Part shown: positions 63,101-64,000 of the stretch, one piece after another
Position numbering within the stretch: position 1 is the first letter of the stretch
How the letters are laid out: every line of letters begins with the position of its first letter
Origin: Ciona savignyi
Lineage: Eukaryota > Chordata > Ascidiacea > Phlebobranchia > Cionidae
NCBI GenBank assembly: GCA_000149265.1
Contig: CH002672.1
Coordinates: forward strand, 274,913-338,912
Reading direction: 5' to 3'
DNA: 64,000 bases
Position numbers and translations under genes: made by a program
Notes under the pieces: model-generated
What the model saw: only the letters and a program-made list of their open reading frames with translations
What the model was told of the DNA's origin: nothing
Database searches by the model: none

Positions 63101-64000
63101 ATATATTAATAAACAAAATATCGCAAAAATAAAATAAAAACTAAAATTTTCATTATCGCTTCTAGAAACAAAATTTTCGTTTCTGGAAACGAAATTTTCG
63201 TTTCTCGGGTAACATTTTCGTTTCTGGAAACAAAAATTGTGTTTCCTAAATGAATTTAGGGTTTTTATTTTCCTAAGTTCTATGATTATATGATTCGTTT
63301 AGCTGACGCAATACCACACTAATTTCGAGTGAAAGAATTGCGTGTTCAGTTAATAAATGTAGTTGGAACTTTCAAACTAAGGATAATGTATTTGTCCTGT
63401 TTATTTAAATGAAATATAAATGCATAAACATACAACATTGAAAATACTACACTGGTTAGTAATTTTTACGGGCGGTAATAGAAACAAATGGTATTTAAAA
63501 GTGATTTAAATGTGTGCAACCGTTAAACATTTAAAGAACTACCCATAAATGATAATTTTAATTTAGAATAACATTAGAGAGAAGTGTCCGGTAAATATAC
63601 ATGAACAAACTGTTGTAAAATAACATAAAAACGAAACTTTTTATTATCGCTTCTAGAAACAAAATTTTCGTTTCTGGAAACAAAGTTTTCGCTTATGGAA
63701 ACAAAATTTTCGTTCTCGGCTAAAATTTTCGTTTCTAGAAACAAAAATTGTGTTTCACCAATGAATTTAGGGTTTTCATTTTCCAAAGTTCTATGATTAT
63801 ATGATTCGTTAAGCTGACGCAATACCACAACAATTTCGAGTGAAAGAGATTGCGTGTCCAGTTAATAAATGTAGTTGGACCTTTTATGCTAAGATATTGT
63901 TTTTTTTAACAATTTATTAAAAATTAAGGTATAAACCCACAGCACTGAAAATAGCACACTGGTTAGTACTTTTTACGGGCGGTAATAGAAACAAACGGGA
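60150..64000. repeat. Satellite: ~490-510-bp monomers in a 1,488-bp three-monomer higher-order repeat
   Basis: The landmark TAGCTGACGCAAT (or TAAGCTGACGCAAT) occurs at 60831, 61322, 61812, 62322, 62810, 63300 and 63810. Spacings are 491, 490, 510, 488, 490 and 510. Monomers three apart are nearly identical (offset 1,488), whereas neighbours differ. Each monomer contains a cluster of short inverted motifs (GTTTCTAGAAAC, AAATTTTCGTTTCTGGAAAC). It begins directly at the broken 3' end of the Helitron helicase and continues past the window end. Confidence 0.92.
60890..60932 (+). repeat. Interstitial TTAGGG telomere-like tract
   Basis: About seven perfect TTAGGG units lie inside the first satellite monomer. 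They replace the segment that reads TTGGACCTTTTATGCTAAG in the equivalent monomers at ~62390 and ~63878. Confidence 0.95.

Noticed and set aside
63574..63828. 84-codon - strand frame in the satellite
   Set aside because: It is built from the repeated TTTCTAGAAAC-type motifs of the satellite, with no protein-like signature.

Overview
The window looks like AT-rich animal nuclear DNA, most probably from an ascidian tunicate of the Ciona type. The basis is compact multi-exon genes with GT-AG introns, many short tRNA-derived SINEs inside introns, TTAGGG-type repeats, and secreted proteins built from TSP1 modules and trypsin domains. There is no species-diagnostic gene, so this assignment is an inference. 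An assembly gap of N lies at 4506-4716.

Positions 1-33000 hold three tandem paralogues on the + strand (called A, B and C here). Each encodes a secreted protein with an N-terminal array of thrombospondin type-1 repeats and a C-terminal trypsin-like protease. A is cut by the window start (last TSP1 plus protease, 129-3171). B is complete (6241-18399, 19 coding exons, about 925 aa, ten TSP1 repeats). C is complete (21175-32829, 17 coding exons, about 746 aa, seven TSP1 repeats) and also has a candidate alternative last exon that would give a short, protease-free form. Exon phases and several exon lengths (115, 129, 161, 183 nt) are shared between paralogues. His, Asp and Ser of the triad and Asp189 are intact in all three. 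The introns are crowded with two tRNA-derived SINE families.

Positions 35121-37053, with a possible extra exon near 43.2 kb, hold a - strand gene for a single-pass receptor: EGF, C-type lectin domain, EGF, membrane segment, and a short tail with a canonical ITAM (YEEI-x7-YENL). This is the most interesting item for immune biology.

Positions 37.97-41.74 kb are a tandem array of about eleven 335-bp units, most carrying a palindromic GGGGAATTCCCC. From 41.75 to 53.2 kb I see no firm gene. There are two nested hAT-like elements with 8-bp target duplications (45.7-47.0 kb), a 2.4-kb element with 17-bp perfect inverted ends (49.4-51.8 kb) that holds a possible spliced mini-gene, and scattered repeats.

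Positions 53232-60172 encode an animal Helitron replicase-helicase in ten exons whose frames join without a break (about 1815 codons). It is cut off just before the last conserved helicase motif. Its 3' end runs into a satellite (60.15 kb to the window end) of ~490-510-bp monomers arranged as a three-monomer higher-order repeat of 1,488 bp, with a short TTAGGG tract inside one monomer.
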